Assembly (NCBI GenBank): GCA_964500445.1
Contig: CAZCOG010000014.1
Span: 54,205-118,204, forward strand
Source of the DNA: Persicitalea sp964500445
GTDB lineage: Bacteria > Bacteroidota > Bacteroidia > Cytophagales > Spirosomataceae
DNA: 64,000 nt
Reading direction: 5' to 3'
Shown: one piece after another, positions 62,567 through 64,000 of the stretch
How the letters are laid out: each line of letters begins with the position of its first letter
Position numbering within the stretch: the stretch's first letter is position 1
Position numbers and translations under genes: made by a program
The notes under the pieces: generated by a model
Database searches by the model: none
What the model saw: the letters and a program-made list of their open reading frames with translations, nothing else
What the model was told of the DNA's origin: nothing

Positions 62567-63835
62567 TTGAATACGAAAGCACTCGCTGAATACCGTCAGG
62601 AAGCATTTCATCACCTCACCAAAGAACTGCTCCCTTTCTGGGAAAGCCGCTGCGTAGACCATGAAAATGGTGGCTACATCACCCACTTCGACAAAGATGG
62701 AAACGATTCCGGCGAAGATGAAAAATCGTTAATCGCCCAGTCCCGGACCGTCTATACTTTTTCCTCGGCTCATCGCGCTGGTTATGGCGACGGACGCTTT
62801 GCCGACATCGCACGACACGGCGTCGATTTTTTATTAAATAAAATGTGGGATGAAGAACACGGTGGCTTCTACTGGCTGATGGATCGGAAAGGGGAGGTAG
62901 TAATCGACGAAAAAATAGTTTATGGCCACAGTTTTGCCATCTATTCACTGGCCGAGTACACCCTAGCCACGGGCGACCCGCGCGGACTGGAATACGCCGA
63001 AAAAGCCTTCGATCTGCTCCAAAAGTACGGCGTAGATACCTACTACGGCGGGTACTTTGAAATGTTTCACCGCGACTGGACGCTGAAAGGCTCCGGTGCA
63101 GCGGGCGGCGACCGGAAAACGCTCGATGCGCACATGCATCTTATGGAGGCCTTCACGACGCTCTACGAAGCCAGCGGAAAGGAAATTCATCGCCGCAAAC
63201 TACTGGAAATAATTGAGTTGCTCGTCAATAAGATAATGCATCCCGATTACGGCACGGGTATTCCGCAGTTCTGGGCGGACTGGCGCGTGGCTCCCCAAAT
63301 CAAGTTTGATATTATTTGGGGATGGGACCGTTTCAGCGAGGACGGACAGAAAAGTGCCGCCGAGGACAATACTTCCTACGGGCACAATGTAGAGTTCGCC
63401 TGGTTGCTCATGCACGCACTCGATGTCCTGGGTATTCCTTACGATAACTACCAAAAACAACTCCATCAATCGTTTGATCACGCCTTAGCGCACGGCATCG
63501 ACTGGGAGTACGGCGGTGTATACGTGGAGGGTTCTCACGCGGGTGAAGTGTACGATCGCGAAAAAGAGTTCTGGCAGCAGGCCGAAGTACTCATCGGCAT
63601 GCTGGATGCCTACCGGATTTATGACGACGAAAAGTACCTGCAAGCCTACGACGCCACGCATCGCTTTGTTTTTGACAAAATGATCGCCCACGAAGTCGGC
63701 GAATGGAAGCCGCTGCTCACCCGACAGGGCGAGCCCATCTGGACGCACATGAGTCATTCCTGGAAGGTCAATTACCACAGCGTGCGAGCGATGGTGCAAA
63801 GCATCGTCCGGCTAGACCGGCTGATGGATGCCTAG
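62567..63835 (+). CDS. AGE family epimerase/isomerase
   Basis: A 422-residue (alpha/alpha)6-barrel protein of the N-acylglucosamine 2-epimerase family. FWESRCVDHENGGYITHFD, SRTVYTFSSAH, EHGGFYWLMD, KIVYGHSFAIYSLAEY, the His in TLDAHMHLMEAF and SYGHNVEFAWLL are typical, and the final EPIWTHMSHSWKVNYHSVRA gives further catalytic residues. Members epimerise cellobiose, mannose or N-acylglucosamine; the exact substrate is not told. The start is TTG (62567); no ATG is in frame nearby. It starts 26 bases after the kinase stop, so the two are co-transcribed. Confidence 0.88.
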   Translation: MNTKALAEYRQEAFHHLTKELLPFWESRCVDHENGGYITHFDKDGNDSGEDEKSLIAQSRTVYTFSSAHRAGYGDGRFADIARHGVDFLLNKMWDEEHGGFYWLMDRKGEVVIDEKIVYGHSFAIYSLAEYTLATGDPRGLEYAEKAFDLLQKYGVDTYYGGYFEMFHRDWTLKGSGAAGGDRKTLDAHMHLMEAFTTLYEASGKEIHRRKLLEIIELLVNKIMHPDYGTGIPQFWADWRVAPQIKFDIIWGWDRFSEDGQKSAAEDNTSYGHNVEFAWLLMHALDVLGIPYDNYQKQLHQSFDHALAHGIDWEYGGVYVEGSHAGEVYDREKEFWQQAEVLIGMLDAYRIYDDEKYLQAYDATHRFVFDKMIAHEVGEWKPLLTRQGEPIWTHMSHSWKVNYHSVRAMVQSIVRLDRLMDA

Positions 63836-63846
63836 GGACAAAGTGG

Positions 63847-63930
63847 CAGAGGCTCAAAGAAACAAAGTAGAGTCCCAACGTTTTTCATCACAAAGATAAA
63901 GTAGGCCAGGCTGAGCCTCTGTTTTTCTTT
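63847..63930 (+). other. Long-range inverted repeat with T tract after the epimerase
   Basis: CAGAGGCTCA (63847-63856) pairs with TGAGCCTCTG (63912-63921), which is followed by TTTTTCTTTT. The loop is about 55 bases, long for a terminator, so this is only a possible one. Confidence 0.4.
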
Positions 63931-63931
63931 T

Positions 63932-64000
63932 AGGTACTTAGGTACTTAGGTACTTAGGTACTTAGGTACTTAGGTACTTAGGTACTTAGGTACTTAGGTA
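63932..64000. repeat. 8-bp tandem repeat AGGTACTT, cut by the window end
   Basis: AGGTACTT repeats perfectly for about 8.6 units to the last base. The array continues past the window, so its full size is unknown. Confidence 0.95.

Noticed and set aside
63932..64000. CRISPR array
   Set aside because: The units are 8-bp perfect tandem repeats with no spacers and no cas genes near.

Overview
The window looks like chromosomal DNA of a Bacteroidota bacterium, most likely from the Cytophagales (Spirosoma/Dyadobacter/Runella-type relatives). The evidence is a SusC/SusD pair, a promoter of the Bacteroidota form (TTTG, 19 nt, TAnnTTTG), a type IX secretion sorting domain, FlgD-like C-terminal modules, many lipoproteins with short lipoboxes, and many small outer-membrane barrel proteins. 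Base composition is near 50% GC in most genes. No rRNA, tRNA, CRISPR array, transposase or phage module was found. The species placement is inference.

Layout. 1-3040: end of an RND-type outer-membrane efflux gene with a strong terminator, a Uma2-family protein, a lipoprotein-type acetolactate decarboxylase and a CE12-like esterase. 3200-8280: a DUF1800/DUF1501 pair, an MBL-fold hydrolase and a patatin. 8560-14450: a SusC-SusD-lipoprotein operon with promoter and terminator. 14480-18280: a cytochrome c/copper monooxygenase-like protein and a YfhO membrane protein. 18550-26860: housekeeping genes (pfkA, pyrR, pth) mixed with envelope proteins (YdcF, a TlpA-like thioredoxin, an OmpA protein). 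26980-34560: an SLC12-like transporter, an ABC exporter, an SBBP-repeat lipoprotein, a thiolase and GtrA. 34640-39940: small lipoproteins, a large two-barrel coiled-coil protein and a small barrel. 40310-50920: leuS, an AT-rich orphan, an M20 peptidase, the icd operon with two small paralogous genes, a divergent LysR regulator with a clear dyad at its promoter, an NmrA-like oxidoreductase, DUF421 and a 2-hydroxyacid dehydrogenase. 51040-57900: a lamin-tail/FlgD surface protein, an HD hydrolase, an NTF2-like protein, an orphan proteasome-fold Ntn hydrolase, a GH18 chitinase, a K+ channel, an ArsC-like reductase and an SRPBCC protein. 57980-63840: a sugar-acid cluster (SDR dehydrogenase, Tat-type enolase-superfamily dehydratase, exported RraA-like protein, PfkB kinase, AGE epimerase). 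The window ends inside an 8-bp tandem repeat.

How it fits together. Many genes serve polymer scavenging at the cell surface: SusCD uptake, CE12 esterase, GH18 chitinase, T9SS cargo, and sugar and sugar-acid catabolism. The most unusual gene is the AT-rich one at 54174-54998. It carries the full proteasome beta-subunit catalytic pattern (N-terminal Thr, Asp, Lys, GSG, DxxCGG) but has no proteasome partner nearby. Other points of interest are the two paralogous small proteins behind icd, the duplicated coiled coil between two barrels, and a peptidylglycine-monooxygenase-like copper core fused to a cytochrome c domain.
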